Assembly: GCA_018675575.1 (NCBI GenBank)
Contig: JABGXW010000082.1
Coordinates: forward strand, 1-62,991
DNA: 62,991 nt
Direction: 5' to 3'
DNA from: Bacteriovoracaceae bacterium
Lineage (GTDB): Bacteria; Bdellovibrionota; Bacteriovoracia; Bacteriovoracales; Bacteriovoracaceae
Shown here: in pieces, positions 27,851-37,605 of the stretch
How the letters are laid out: every line of letters begins with the position of its first letter
How positions within the stretch are numbered: the first letter of the stretch is position 1
Notes under the pieces: generated by a model
What the model saw: the letters and a program-made list of their open reading frames with translations, nothing else
Databases searched by the model: none
What the model was told of the DNA's origin: nothing
Made by a program: the position numbers and the translations under genes

Positions 27851-28180
27851 ATGAAAGAGCAGAAAGAAATTATCAAGCAATATATGGAGCTAAACAACAA
27901 TCCTACCATGAGATGGGTGTCCGCTGACACTGGCATACAGCTTACTAGAGTTCTTAGATTAATGAATGGTTGTCTGATGAAATTAGATGAGTATTTTGCT
28001 TTTAAAAATAAAGTGATAAAAAAACTAAGTTCATCGTATTCATTTTCGGCCCTCGCTATGCAATGTGAAGATAAATTGTCTCAAGCTTCCCTTGCAGAGC
28101 TTTCTCAATATATGAAGCGTTCTCTTAAGCAAAAAAGATTTTTAGATTCAAATTTAAGTTTTATTCAAACTGCATCTTAA
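27851..28180 (+). CDS. Small protein with a helix-turn-helix-like N-terminus
   Basis: A 109-residue cytoplasmic protein. Residues 9-55 (QYMELNNNPTMRWVSADTGI then QLTRVLRLMNGCLMKLDEYF) have the spacing of a small helix-turn-helix, suggesting a DNA-binding regulator, though no family was recognised. The C-terminal half is helical and basic. AAAGGGAGCGAG precedes the ATG. A near-perfect sigma-54 promoter drives it together with the next gene. Confidence 0.75.
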   Translation: MKEQKEIIKQYMELNNNPTMRWVSADTGIQLTRVLRLMNGCLMKLDEYFAFKNKVIKKLSSSYSFSALAMQCEDKLSQASLAELSQYMKRSLKQKRFLDSNLSFIQTAS

Positions 28181-28215
28181 ACAAAAACAAAAATAAAAAC
28201 ACAGAGGAGTATAGT

Positions 28216-28722
28216 ATGAATGAGGGATTATTATTAGTAGAAAGAATGATTCTAGAATCGATAGAAAGAACTCAAAAGTCGATTGCCGAAATTGCTTATG
28301 ATACAGGACTTAGAACGAACTTAGTTTGCACTCTAATTAGCCACCTCGTGATGGATAATATTGTTATCTTAAGGAAGGGGAAATATATGTTAAATTATGA
28401 TGAGAAAGATCAATGGATAGGATTGATTAATAATCCAGTTCATATCCAAAATGAAGTTAAAGAGCTCTTTATCTCTTTGATAAATTCTCATTTTGAACTA
28501 TCGGAAAAAAAACAATATGGACTTAAAATTAAAAAGATTTGGTTAAATAAATTCGATGAAAAAATTTTAGAAGCCCATTTTAATAATTTAAATGAATTCA
28601 TAGTTAATCTTGAAAAATATCCACAGAGGCGTAAACAAGAAAAACTAAAAGAAAAGCGAGTCGTTTTTTGGGGACAGAGTTTCTATGGAGATTTAGCAGA
28701 AGAATCATTAAAAGCTAGCTAG
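28216..28722 (+). CDS. Winged-helix-like regulatory protein, unknown specificity
   Basis: A 168-residue cytoplasmic protein. Residues 10-60 (ERMILESIERTQKSIAEIAY then DTGLRTNLVCTLISHLVMDN) read as a winged helix with the usual ending IVILRKGKYMLN. The rest is helical and charged and has no recognised domain. It is in one operon with the preceding small protein, 35 bases apart, with an AGAGGAG site. A sigma-54 promoter lies upstream of the pair and a strong hairpin terminator follows. The pair may be a conditionally expressed regulatory module; its targets are unknown. Confidence 0.75.
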   Translation: MNEGLLLVERMILESIERTQKSIAEIAYDTGLRTNLVCTLISHLVMDNIVILRKGKYMLNYDEKDQWIGLINNPVHIQNEVKELFISLINSHFELSEKKQYGLKIKKIWLNKFDEKILEAHFNNLNEFIVNLEKYPQRRKQEKLKEKRVVFWGQSFYGDLAEESLKAS

Positions 28723-28739
28723 TTCAAAATAAAAAGATT

Positions 28740-28775
28740 GGCTTAGCTTTCTAAATTAGAGCTAAGCCATCTTTT
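28740..28775. terminator. Bidirectional terminator between the regulator pair and metH
   Basis: GGCTTAGCT (28740-28748) and AGCTAAGCC (28760-28768) form a perfect 9-bp stem. ATCTTTTTG follows rightward, and on the other strand the stem is followed by AATCTTTTTATTTT. It can therefore end transcripts from both sides. Most of the hairpin lies inside the last codons of metH (stop at 28743-28745). Confidence 0.85.
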
Positions 28776-31700
28776 TGTATCATCAATCGTCATATCTTTT
28801 CTTTGTGCATAATCTTCAATTTGATCATCTGAAATTCTTCCGACTGTAAAATATTTGGCCTTTGGGTGAGCAAAGTAAAAGCCAGAGACAGAAGATGGGG
28901 GGTTTATAGCAAAGTTTTCGGTTAAGGTTGCGTTCGTATGATTCTTAGCATCTAATAAATTCCAAATCTTTCCTTTTTCTGTGTGTTCAGGACAAGCCGG
29001 ATATCCTGGAGCAGGTCTAATTCCCCTATAGTTTTCTTTAATGAGGTCCTCATTAGATAGGTTTTCAGATAATCCAAATCCCCAATCAAGTCTTGCTTTT
29101 TTATGCATCATTTCAGCGAATGCTTCAGCAAGCCTGTCCCCTAGAGACTTGGCCATTATAGCTGAATAATCATCGAGATTTTCTTCAAACTTTTTAGCAT
29201 ATGTTTCAACCTCATTACCCATTGTGGTAACGAATGCACCCATGTAATCGATTCTACCTTGCCCTTTAGGAGCAATAAAGTCTGAGAGACAATACAGAGG
29301 GAGATTTTCATCTCCTTTAATTTTTTGTTGCCTTAGGAAGCAAAATGTTTCAAGCTTTTTGTCATCTGAATTATAGATTTCAACATCATCTCCATTTGAG
29401 TTGGCCTTGAAAACTCCATAGACAGCTTTAGGTTTAAAAATTTTATCTTCAACAATTTCTTTAAGCATCACTTGCGCGTCATTATAAAGTTTTGTTGCCT
29501 CTTCACCGGATTTAGGATTTTTGAGAATTTTTGGATAAGTTCCTTTGATTTGCCAAGTCCAAAAGAAGGGAGACCAATCTATAAAGGGAATAATCTCTTC
29601 AAGTAAGATTTGATCAAAAACTTGAACACCAAGCTTTTTAGGCTGATCAATCTGGATTTCACTCCAATTAGTTTTAAACTTTTTATCTCTCGCTTCTGTG
29701 AGAGGCATATTTTCTGAGATTCCAGATTTTGATTTTTTCCAATTAGCTTTTAATTTTTCCTGAGAGTTTTTAAGATCAGTGATATATTTTTCTGATCGTT
29801 CAGGACTAAGTAGTTGTGAGCAAACATCTATCACTAGTGAAGCATCTCCTACGTGGCACACTGCTCCATTGTAATGGGGGGCAATTTTTATTGCTGTATG
29901 TGCTTTAGAGGTAGTCGCACCACCAACTAAGATGGGGGTTTTGATTTCGGCGTGATCGAAGGCCTTCATATTATCAATCATTTCATCTAATGATGGTGTA
30001 ATGAGTCCTGAGAGACCAATGATGTCAGCCTGATATTTTTCAGCTTCCTTCATAATCGTTTGAATATTAACCATTACACCAAGGTCAATGACTTTAAATC
30101 CATTACAAGCAAGAACGACACCGACGATATTTTTTCCTATATCATGAACATCGCCTTTAACTGTAGCAATGAGAAAAGTTTTTTGATTTTTTCCTTCTTT
30201 ATTCTTTTTTTCTTCTTCCATAAATGGTTCTAGATAGGCAACAGCTTGTTTCATTACTCTTGCAGATTTTACAACCTGTGGCAGGAACATTTTTCCTTCA
30301 CCAAATAATTTTCCAACCACTCTCATTCCACCCATTAAAGGTCCTTCAATAACGTCGAGTGGTCTGGCTAAACTCTGTCTCGCTTCTTCTGTATCTTCTT
30401 CAATATATGTAGTGATTCCTTTTACAAGCGAATGAATCATTCTTTCTTCAATAGTACTATGTCTCCACTTTTCATCTTCTTTTTCTTTTATAGCTCCAGT
30501 TCCTTTAACCTTCTCGGCCATTTCTAATAATCTGTCTGTCGCATCATCTCTTCTATTAAGCAAGACATCCTCAACACATTCGAGAAGATCAGGTTTGATA
30601 TTTTCATAAATTTCAAGCATACCAGCATTAACAATACCAATGTCTAAACCGGCCTTAATTGCGTGATAAAGAAAAGCCGAATGCATGGCCTCTCTAACGA
30701 CATTATTTCCACGGAAAGAGAAGGAAATATTTGAGACACCACCACTTGTAAGGACTCCGGGGCATGTTTTCTTTAAAATCCGAACCGCTTCAATAAAATT
30801 AACACCGTAATTATTATGTTCTTCAAGTCCTGTACCGACTGTTAGAATATTTGTATCAAAAATAATATCTGCGGGGTTAAAATCTAATTTCTCAATCAGT
30901 AATTTATAAGCTCGTTCACAAATAGAAACTTTCTCTGTCATTGCGGCGGCTTGACCTTTCTCATCGAAGGCCATGACAATTACAGCGGCACCATATCGTT
31001 GAATTAGACGCGCTCGCTCTATAAAAACTTCTTCGCCCTCTTTTAAGGAAATAGAATTAACGATTGCTTTCCCTTGAACACACTTAAGTCCTTCTTCAAT
31101 GACATCCCATTTTGAAGAGTCAATCATGATAGGCACCTTAGAAATATCTGGTTCACTGGCAATCAGTCGTAAGAAGCGAGTCATGGCGGTCACACCGTCA
31201 ATCATTCCTTCATCAAAATTGACGTCAATAATATTAGCACCATTTTCTACTTGTGAAGCAGCAACAGCAAGAGCAGCTTCGTAATCATTATTTTTAATGA
31301 GCTTCGCAAATTTTAAAGAGCCCATCACATTGGTTCTTTCCCCAACCATGAGGAAAGGGTTCTTCGCTCCTGTTAATATATTTAAGGGTTCGAGACCTGA
31401 TAAATAAGTTCCAGAAGGAATTTTAGGAATTACTCTTGGAGGAATTTCTTTTAATGCATCAGCTACTGCTTTAATGTGAGGAGGCGTCGTCCCACAACAT
31501 CCACCAACCATATTGACAAATCCAGCTTGAGCAAAATCTTTTAAAAATTTTGCGGTATCTTCTGGCCTTTCGTCATATCCAGTGTCGGAAAGAGGGTTAG
31601 GAAGTCCGGCATTGGGATAACAGGAAGTCAGGCACCCTGCGATTTTAGAAAGCCTTGCCATATAGGGACGCATATCTTGGGCCCCTAATGCACAATTTAT

Positions 31701-32444
31701 ACCGACAGAAAGTGGCTTGGCATGTTCAATTGAATTCCAAAAAGCATCAATTGTTTGACCAGATAAAGTTCTTCCCGAGTTATCAGTAATGGTGACAGAA
31801 ATCATTACAGGAATTCTAAAATCAACTTCTTCTTGTAAGCGAGAGATTGCAAAGAGAGCTGCTTTTACATTAAGCGTATCGAAAATCGTTTCGGGTAAAA
31901 GTATATCTACTCCACCATCTAATAAGGCCTTAGCTTGATCGTAATAATTTTCAACAAGATCATCGTAGGTGACTGCCCTGAAGTCTGGATTATTAACATC
32001 AGGAGAAATAGAAGCTGTTCTGTTTGTAGGTCCCATGGCCCCGGCTACAAAACATTCTTGTGAGGGGTTTTTTTGCATGAATTTTTCACATGCTCGTTTG
32101 GCGATAATAGCCGATTCTGTATTAATATCAAATACTGCATCTTCAAGATGATAATCTGCCTGGGCAATTTTTGTTCCAGAGAAAGTATTCGTTTCAATTA
32201 TATTCGATCCAGCCTTTAAATAGAGAGCATGAATTTCTTCTATAATTTCAGGGCGAGTTATTGATAACAAATCGTTGTTGCCTTTTAAGTCAACTTTCGG
32301 ATTTTTAAATCTATCACCCCGAAAATCTTTTTCTTCTAATTTGTATTTTTGAATCATGGTACCCATGGCACCATCCATAATGATTATTTGTTTTTTGAGT
32401 AGATTTACAAGCTTCTGCCCTCGAGGCGAATATTTTTTTTCCAT
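28743..32444 (-). CDS. metH: Cobalamin-dependent methionine synthase
   Basis: A complete 1233-residue MetH, which moves the methyl group of 5-methyltetrahydrofolate to homocysteine through methylcobalamin in the cytoplasm. Domains in order are the homocysteine-binding barrel ([10 protein letters not shown]; zinc cysteines in GINCALGA and [12 protein letters not shown]), the pterin-binding barrel ([21 protein letters not shown]), the cobalamin module ([15 protein letters not shown], with the cobalt-ligating His) and the SAM-binding reactivation domain ([15 protein letters not shown]). It follows metF by one base on the same strand. Dependence on B12 fits the riboswitch-controlled B12 import genes about 4 kb away. 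No riboswitch was seen in front of metF-metH. Confidence 0.98.
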   Translation of the reverse strand: MEKKYSPRGQKLVNLLKKQIIIMDGAMGTMIQKYKLEEKDFRGDRFKNPKVDLKGNNDLLSITRPEIIEEIHALYLKAGSNIIETNTFSGTKIAQADYHLEDAVFDINTESAIIAKRACEKFMQKNPSQECFVAGAMGPTNRTASISPDVNNPDFRAVTYDDLVENYYDQAKALLDGGVDILLPETIFDTLNVKAALFAISRLQEEVDFRIPVMISVTITDNSGRTLSGQTIDAFWNSIEHAKPLSVGINCALGAQDMRPYMARLSKIAGCLTSCYPNAGLPNPLSDTGYDERPEDTAKFLKDFAQAGFVNMVGGCCGTTPPHIKAVADALKEIPPRVIPKIPSGTYLSGLEPLNILTGAKNPFLMVGERTNVMGSLKFAKLIKNNDYEAALAVAASQVENGANIIDVNFDEGMIDGVTAMTRFLRLIASEPDISKVPIMIDSSKWDVIEEGLKCVQGKAIVNSISLKEGEEVFIERARLIQRYGAAVIVMAFDEKGQAAAMTEKVSICERAYKLLIEKLDFNPADIIFDTNILTVGTGLEEHNNYGVNFIEAVRILKKTCPGVLTSGGVSNISFSFRGNNVVREAMHSAFLYHAIKAGLDIGIVNAGMLEIYENIKPDLLECVEDVLLNRRDDATDRLLEMAEKVKGTGAIKEKEDEKWRHSTIEERMIHSLVKGITTYIEEDTEEARQSLARPLDVIEGPLMGGMRVVGKLFGEGKMFLPQVVKSARVMKQAVAYLEPFMEEEKKNKEGKNQKTFLIATVKGDVHDIGKNIVGVVLACNGFKVIDLGVMVNIQTIMKEAEKYQADIIGLSGLITPSLDEMIDNMKAFDHAEIKTPILVGGATTSKAHTAIKIAPHYNGAVCHVGDASLVIDVCSQLLSPERSEKYITDLKNSQEKLKANWKKSKSGISENMPLTEARDKKFKTNWSEIQIDQPKKLGVQVFDQILLEEIIPFIDWSPFFWTWQIKGTYPKILKNPKSGEEATKLYNDAQVMLKEIVEDKIFKPKAVYGVFKANSNGDDVEIYNSDDKKLETFCFLRQQKIKGDENLPLYCLSDFIAPKGQGRIDYMGAFVTTMGNEVETYAKKFEENLDDYSAIMAKSLGDRLAEAFAEMMHKKARLDWGFGLSENLSNEDLIKENYRGIRPAPGYPACPEHTEKGKIWNLLDAKNHTNATLTENFAINPPSSVSGFYFAHPKAKYFTVGRISDDQIEDYAQRKDMTIDDTKRWLSSNLES

Positions 32445-32445
32445 T

Positions 32446-33390
32446 TTATTGAAACTTTTTGACGACTTTTAAAACAGACTCTGTATCGTTCATAATATAA
32501 AAGTGAATAGCGGGAACACCAAAGTTTAGTAATTCTTCAGCTTGCTTCATGGCCCAATTGATTCCAATTTCAATAACATGATCTGGGGATTCTAAAACTT
32601 CAGTGACAAGTTCGTCTGGAAAATCAATATAAAAGTTTCTTGGGAGCGATTGTAATTGTTTGACAGATTTTAAAATCTTTAGGCCCGGAATGATTGGTAC
32701 ATCAATTCCACTTTCTTTGCAGTCTTTCGCAAAAGAGATATATTTTGAAGTATCAAAGAACATTTGAGAAGTAACATAATCAGCACCAGCATCAATCTTT
32801 TTCTTTAGATAAGTTATATCTACTTTCTTACTAGGAGACTCAAAATGTTTTTCTGGATAACCAGCAACACCAACTCCAAAGTCCAGAGGCCTAGCTCCCG
32901 AAATCTCTGTTAAGAAATTTCCCTCTCTTATATTGCTTAATTGTTCAACAAGATTTGAAGCATAATTATTACAAGAACGTCCTATATCAACTTTTTTACT
33001 ATAATTAGGCCCATCACCCCTTAGCGCCAAAATATTTTCAACACCAAGAAAATTCAACTCTATTAATGCATCCTCAGTTTCTTCTTTTGTAAAACCGAGA
33101 CTCAATAAATGGGCAACAGTATCAATTTTAAATCTGTTTTGAATAATTCCACAGATGCCAATTGTACCAGGTCTCTTCTTAATAATTTTTCTTTCAATAG
33201 TTCCATCAGACTTTTCATTATAAAAAGCACCCGCAGAATGTGCTGTTACATCTATCCACGGAGGATTAAATGGAACAAGGGCCTCCACTATATCAATAAT
33301 ATCTTGAACAGATCTTCCTCTTGGTGGAGGAACAATTTCATAGCTGAAAAGGGGAGAAGTTGCTTTGTCGAGATGCTCGATTACTTTCAT
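32446..33390 (-). CDS. metF: Methylenetetrahydrofolate reductase
   Basis: A 314-residue flavoenzyme that reduces 5,10-methylenetetrahydrofolate to the 5-methyl form used by Met[14 protein letters not shown] is the family start, followed by [21 protein letters not shown] and the [11 protein letters not shown] folate/FAD region. The length is typical. It is the first gene of the metF-metH operon. The 130 bases upstream were checked for SAM or cobalamin riboswitch cores and none was recognised. Confidence 0.95.
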   Translation of the reverse strand: MKVIEHLDKATSPLFSYEIVPPPRGRSVQDIIDIVEALVPFNPPWIDVTAHSAGAFYNEKSDGTIERKIIKKRPGTIGICGIIQNRFKIDTVAHLLSLGFTKEETEDALIELNFLGVENILALRGDGPNYSKKVDIGRSCNNYASNLVEQLSNIREGNFLTEISGARPLDFGVGVAGYPEKHFESPSKKVDITYLKKKIDAGADYVTSQMFFDTSKYISFAKDCKESGIDVPIIPGLKILKSVKQLQSLPRNFYIDFPDELVTEVLESPDHVIEIGINWAMKQAEELLNFGVPAIHFYIMNDTESVLKVVKKFQ

Positions 33391-33524
33391 GATTTATAGC
33401 CTGCGTTGAATAATAAACATATTATTTTTAAAGAGCTATCTTATGCTTTTTAATATGATGTGAATAGACTTCTCTCTGGCGAAATAACCACGAAATGATA
33501 GAAAAGTTAATATTAAGATAAAAT

Positions 33525-34166
33525 TTACACCTGGCCGAGGCTTGGTTTATTAGAAATAGGAATATTAAGGGTGATTATCGACCCTATTCCAAGAATTGAA
33601 TCAATTTCTAAGCTACCTCCCCACATTCTGAGACATTCTTTCGCATGCTGTAGGCCCTTTCCTGAGCCATTCTCTTTAAGATAAGTTCCTCCTTTTTCCT
33701 GAACCAATTTTAATATTTGAGGACTCATTCCAACTCCATTATCACGCACCTTAATGATAATATTATCAGCAGTCCTAGAAAGATGGATGACTATATGCCC
33801 ACCATCAGGCATGGCCTCCTTTGCATTTTCGATAATATCAGAAATGATTCTTTTAAACTTGATAGGTTCAATAAGGACCTTCGTGAAAAGAGTTTCAGAT
33901 TGTTTAAAATTAATTTCTACATTCTTGCCTATATAAAATATTCTCTTTTCATTTATGACTCTTTTTATCAGCTCTATAAGATTGGAATATTCTTTCTGTT
34001 CTGAGCTTTTTTGTTTAAGAAGTTTAAACTTATCTTTTATTCGAGAAATGGCAAGGTTTGCTAAATTAACTTCATCATCATGTAATCTATCAGCTAAGGC
34101 AAATATTAAAGTGTCTAAAGCGGCAATAGGCGATTTTAAATCGTGTACCAGCATTTGTGTTGTCAT
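33525..34166 (-). CDS. Histidine kinase core without a sensor domain
   Basis: A 213-residue soluble protein made only of a dimerisation/phosphoacceptor helix pair and an ATPase domain. The H box is MLVHDLKSPIAAL (His8), the N box DIIENAKEAM, the G1 box VRDNGVGM and the G2 box NGSGKGLQHA. All the ATP-binding boxes look intact. There is no membrane segment or sensory domain, so its signal must come from a partner. The upstream neighbour on the same strand (168 bases away) has a sensor and membrane part but degenerate ATP boxes. No response regulator is nearby. GGGAG precedes the ATG. Confidence 0.85.
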   Translation of the reverse strand: MTTQMLVHDLKSPIAALDTLIFALADRLHDDEVNLANLAISRIKDKFKLLKQKSSEQKEYSNLIELIKRVINEKRIFYIGKNVEINFKQSETLFTKVLIEPIKFKRIISDIIENAKEAMPDGGHIVIHLSRTADNIIIKVRDNGVGMSPQILKLVQEKGGTYLKENGSGKGLQHAKECLRMWGGSLEIDSILGIGSIITLNIPISNKPSLGQV

Positions 34167-34334
34167 CGAATTCTCCCTTAAGTGAATAAAAATGTTTGTA
34201 ATGAATACTATAAATAATGAACGAAAAATAAAGACAAGATTATTTCAACTTGGATCTAATTAATTTCATCTTGGTGAATCAATTGCATTTCAAGATGGGA
34301 TGAAAAGATTTAACTAATGAATTTTATTACAGCT

Positions 34335-36284
34335 CTATTTTGTGGGGAGAAAAATCGTGAATGTAGTTTCTGAATTTCCTTCTTCAATAGATGATTTTAT
34401 TTCAAGCAAACCATTTTGAAGCTTTAAGAAAGATTGCGCGATTTTAAGGCTATTTCCAGATCCCACTTCTCCAAAAGTACCAAGATTTGAATCAATAATA
34501 TTCATATTAAGTATATCGTTAACTTTTTCTTTACTGATACGAATTCCTGAATATTGGAGTTTTATGGCAACTCTGTTTAGTCCAGTAGCGGAGGTTTTAA
34601 TTTTAATAGTGCCGCCTTCTGCTGAAAGCTTTATAGCATTTGAAAGGAGGTTATTAAATACATTGTTAACAAGTGAATACTTTTCACCAATAATAAACCG
34701 CGCATCCTCACTTATTGCGCTTTCAACATCTAAACATTTAGCAGTAATTTCTTCCTTAAAAGTAGCAAGTGAAGTTGAAAAAACATCAGCTAAATCAAGT
34801 CTTGAGAGAGCAAGACTCGCGAGTGCTGGAGGGTTTTTCATATATGAGTCATCTTCATCTTGTTTGATGTTTTCAATAATACCTATAATGTTCTGGTAAC
34901 TAGATTCTAAAGGTTTAAAATAAGATTCTGATGTGTCATTCTTAATAGAGTTTTTATACAATGACAAAGAGTAATGATACATACTCGAAATATTATTACT
35001 AAGATCATGAATGATAACTCGTAACAAAGTTTTATACCTTTCTTTTTCTGCAGCTAAAAACTTTGCCTCACTTTCGATCTTATCAAGATAATTAATTTTA
35101 TAGGCAAAAGAAAAAGCTATGATAAGCATTTCTGCAAAGCTTCCAAATAAAATGAGAAATTTAGGCGAAACAAAGTCTATGTTCATTCCTGCGTAAAGTG
35201 AGTACCAAGTGATAACTGCAAAGAGTATACAGCACCAAGAAGTGAGATAATGTTTTGCAAGAGGATGGCCTAGCTTATAAGCATGAAATGAACAATTTAA
35301 AATCAAACAAACAACAACAATAATTAATATATCGTAAAAATAATTAAAGCTTACAGCAATAGAGTCCCCCCAAATAGGTGTCAAATGAAAACTCATTGAT
35401 AAGAAGGTTATAAAAACGAGGGGTTTAAATATGCCCATGACGGACTTGGTTAAATATTTTTCTCCAAAAAGTACGCGACAAAAGTTAACAGCTGCTAGAA
35501 GCATGAGTGAGGTAAAGAAAGTTACATGCTCACTAAGGTTTAGACCTAGAAAATTTAAAAAGAATAAATCATAACCACCAAAAATAATTAATAAAAGAAT
35601 CGAGAGACTTAATGTAAATTCAACATAACTTAAATACAAAATATTTTTTGAATAGAAAAAGACGAAAAAATTATAAAGAATAAGAGCAAGGGTTGCACCC
35701 AAATAGAGAGAAAAGAATACTGTATCGGATCGTTCAAGATCTAGAAACTCTTCGAAACTCATCAGAGTCACATTTCCGTTGAACATATAATTACTAGTAC
35801 GTTTAATAAGAACAGTTATCTCTTGCTTAGGAGATAATCTTATTTCAGCTGTTGTGAGGTGTGATTTTTGTGATCTATCTTTGGGTCGTATACCTGAACC
35901 AGTTTTTTCGATATTGATGATTTTCTCATTCTTATCAATTAAATAAATTGAGAAGAATCCGGTTAGGGCCGAATCCATGTATAGGATATGCTTAATGCTT
36001 TTCATTTCTAGGTTTCTAAGCTTAAAGGACATCCAAAGATTGCCAGTGGAATGGAGCTCATTAATCGTAATGCTATCATTTAGCTTTAAAGAATCGAATA
36101 GCTTTTTTGATGGACCATCAAAGTCACGCTCTTTGTCGTGATAAATATAGAGGAGAGAATTTAGCTTTATTTTTTTAAATGAATCGTTTAATTGAATTAA
36201 ATTTAAATTATCTTTCGCGAAAGTGGCTTGCGATATTGCAATTGAGACAATGATTATGAATAAGTGGGTGGCGTGTCGCGTCAT
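34335..36284 (-). CDS. 7TMR-DISM sensor histidine kinase with degenerate ATP-binding boxes
   Basis: A 649-residue inner-membrane sensor. A signal peptide (HLFIIIVSIAISQATFA) is followed by a periplasmic jelly-roll-like domain (about 25-180) and seven membrane helices (about 185-395), the 7TMR-DISM architecture thought to sense periplasmic carbohydrates or other ligands. A short coiled linker leads to a kinase-like end with H box VIIHDLSNNISS and N box NNLLSNAIKLSAEG. The G1 box reads LQYSGIRIS instead of DxGxGI, and G2 reads GSGNSLKIA. Loss of the G1 Asp suggests weak or no ATP binding. AGGACGGGA precedes the ATG. A GC-rich 13-mer overlaps codons 2-6. Confidence 0.88.
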   Translation of the reverse strand: MTRHATHLFIIIVSIAISQATFAKDNLNLIQLNDSFKKIKLNSLLYIYHDKERDFDGPSKKLFDSLKLNDSITINELHSTGNLWMSFKLRNLEMKSIKHILYMDSALTGFFSIYLIDKNEKIINIEKTGSGIRPKDRSQKSHLTTAEIRLSPKQEITVLIKRTSNYMFNGNVTLMSFEEFLDLERSDTVFFSLYLGATLALILYNFFVFFYSKNILYLSYVEFTLSLSILLLIIFGGYDLFFLNFLGLNLSEHVTFFTSLMLLAAVNFCRVLFGEKYLTKSVMGIFKPLVFITFLSMSFHLTPIWGDSIAVSFNYFYDILIIVVVCLILNCSFHAYKLGHPLAKHYLTSWCCILFAVITWYSLYAGMNIDFVSPKFLILFGSFAEMLIIAFSFAYKINYLDKIESEAKFLAAEKERYKTLLRVIIHDLSNNISSMYHYSLSLYKNSIKNDTSESYFKPLESSYQNIIGIIENIKQDEDDSYMKNPPALASLALSRLDLADVFSTSLATFKEEITAKCLDVESAISEDARFIIGEKYSLVNNVFNNLLSNAIKLSAEGGTIKIKTSATGLNRVAIKLQYSGIRISKEKVNDILNMNIIDSNLGTFGEVGSGNSLKIAQSFLKLQNGLLEIKSSIEEGNSETTFTIFLPTK

Positions 36285-36463
36285 GCGTCCCGTCCTGGGT
36301 AGTCTATATATTTAAAATTTAATGCAATTATACACTGACTAAAATTTAAAATCCCAATGTGGGCAACAAAATTATAAAAAATCTTCATTTACCTTGTCAC
36401 ATTGAGCTCAAATTGGAATAAAAACTACACAAAGCGTCACACACAGATAAACGATGGAGAAAT

Positions 36464-37252
36464 ATGACCACTAATCCACCACTTCCCAAAGAGGACCTTG
36501 CCAATATGCTAAGGCGTAAAATCTTGTCCTACAAGTCTGCGAGGCCAAATCTGTCTTCACAGCAAATTGCAAAGAAATTTGGTATGTCTAGTTCGACTTT
36601 TAGCCGGATTGAGAACTTGGATATTAAAACTCCAACTTTTGATCAGGTTATTAAAATTTTGACAGGAACTGGTCATCATAAGGATTTGCTTGGTTATTTG
36701 AATGAAAATTATCCTGAGATAGCTTCAACTTATAAAAAAGGATACTCACAACCTTTAGGGTCTGAATTTATAAGTGAGGATATTGCAGATCATCTAATCG
36801 ATCCACAAACTAGTAAATTGATGCTCATTGCTCACTCAGTAAGTGGTCTCAAAAAATCTGTAATTATTGAAGAATTTGGAAATTCAGGTCTAAGAATTTT
36901 AGACTCTTTAATTGAAAAAGATATTTTAATTGAGAAAGAATCAGGAGTGTATTTCCCGAGAGAAAATGGTTCAATGTTAGACCAAAGAGCAACACGTTCT
37001 CTAGTAGATAGATCGATAAATGATTTTTATAATATAAATGGTTTTGAAGATAGAACAGCAGCAAATTTCTTAACGTTTCAATCTGAATCTATAGATTTGG
37101 AAAAAGTTTACCCAATGATTTTAAGTTTACTAAGTGAACTTCAAAGGAATGTGCGCGATATCTTTAATGATCCCGAAAACCATGGAGATGAAACAGTTTT
37201 TGTTAGTACTGTATCAGATAGTTTAATTAAGAATAATTTAGCCACTAAATAA
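36464..37252 (+). CDS. XRE-type helix-turn-helix regulator with a C-terminal winged-helix-like half
   Basis: A 262-residue cytoplasmic regulator. Residues 10-70 carry a classical XRE helix-turn-helix (LSSQQIAKKFGMSSSTFSRI followed by KTPTFDQVIKIL). The second half (about 110-190) resembles a winged helix (SVSGLKKSVIIEEF, LDSLIEKDILIEKESGVYFP), and helical segments end the protein. The layout fits regulators that bind DNA and a signal through different halves; the target was not identified. GGAGAAAT precedes the ATG. A small exported protein follows 11 bases later in the same operon, and a strong terminator closes the unit. Confidence 0.83.
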   Translation: MTTNPPLPKEDLANMLRRKILSYKSARPNLSSQQIAKKFGMSSSTFSRIENLDIKTPTFDQVIKILTGTGHHKDLLGYLNENYPEIASTYKKGYSQPLGSEFISEDIADHLIDPQTSKLMLIAHSVSGLKKSVIIEEFGNSGLRILDSLIEKDILIEKESGVYFPRENGSMLDQRATRSLVDRSINDFYNINGFEDRTAANFLTFQSESIDLEKVYPMILSLLSELQRNVRDIFNDPENHGDETVFVSTVSDSLIKNNLATK

Positions 37253-37263
37253 AAGGAACAAAT

Positions 37264-37605
37264 ATGAAGATATTAATAATTTTAGTTTTATTAGTAAGCT
37301 TACAGAATACCAATGCTCAAGATTTAAGTTCAAGGCTGGGTGTAGATACAGGAGGAGGATCGACATCAGGAAGGATTATCTCATTTCAGGAAAATGGTAG
37401 CCTCGAAACATTAAGGGTTAGGGCAATTCCTGCCAGAAGAAGATTGGGAAGAAATTCTTTAGAAAGAGCAAATACATTGATTCCATATCTATCTGTTGAT
37501 TTAAATACGGTTTCAGAAATAACTCTTAAAGATGGAACTGTTATTAAAAATGATGAAGTAAAAGAATTATTATTAAAACGAATTGAACTACTTAATAAAG
37601 ATTAG
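37264..37605 (+). CDS. Small exported protein co-transcribed with the XRE regulator
   Basis: A 113-residue protein with a short signal peptide (MKILIILVLLVSLQNTNA, cleavage before QDLSS). The mature form starts with a glycine-rich segment (GVDTGGGSTSGR), has a basic middle (RAIPARRRLGRNSLERAN) and ends in two helices. No family was recognised. AAAAGGAAC precedes the ATG. Pairing with a regulator 11 bases upstream suggests a signalling or feedback link, which is inference. Its last 18 bases overlap the convergent lipoprotein gene. Confidence 0.72.
   Translation: MKILIILVLLVSLQNTNAQDLSSRLGVDTGGGSTSGRIISFQENGSLETLRVRAIPARRRLGRNSLERANTLIPYLSVDLNTVSEITLKDGTVIKNDEVKELLLKRIELLNKD

Noticed and set aside
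33391-33524. SAM or cobalamin riboswitch in front of metF-metH
   Set aside because: No conserved core of either class could be found on the minus strand in this short, AT-rich leader.
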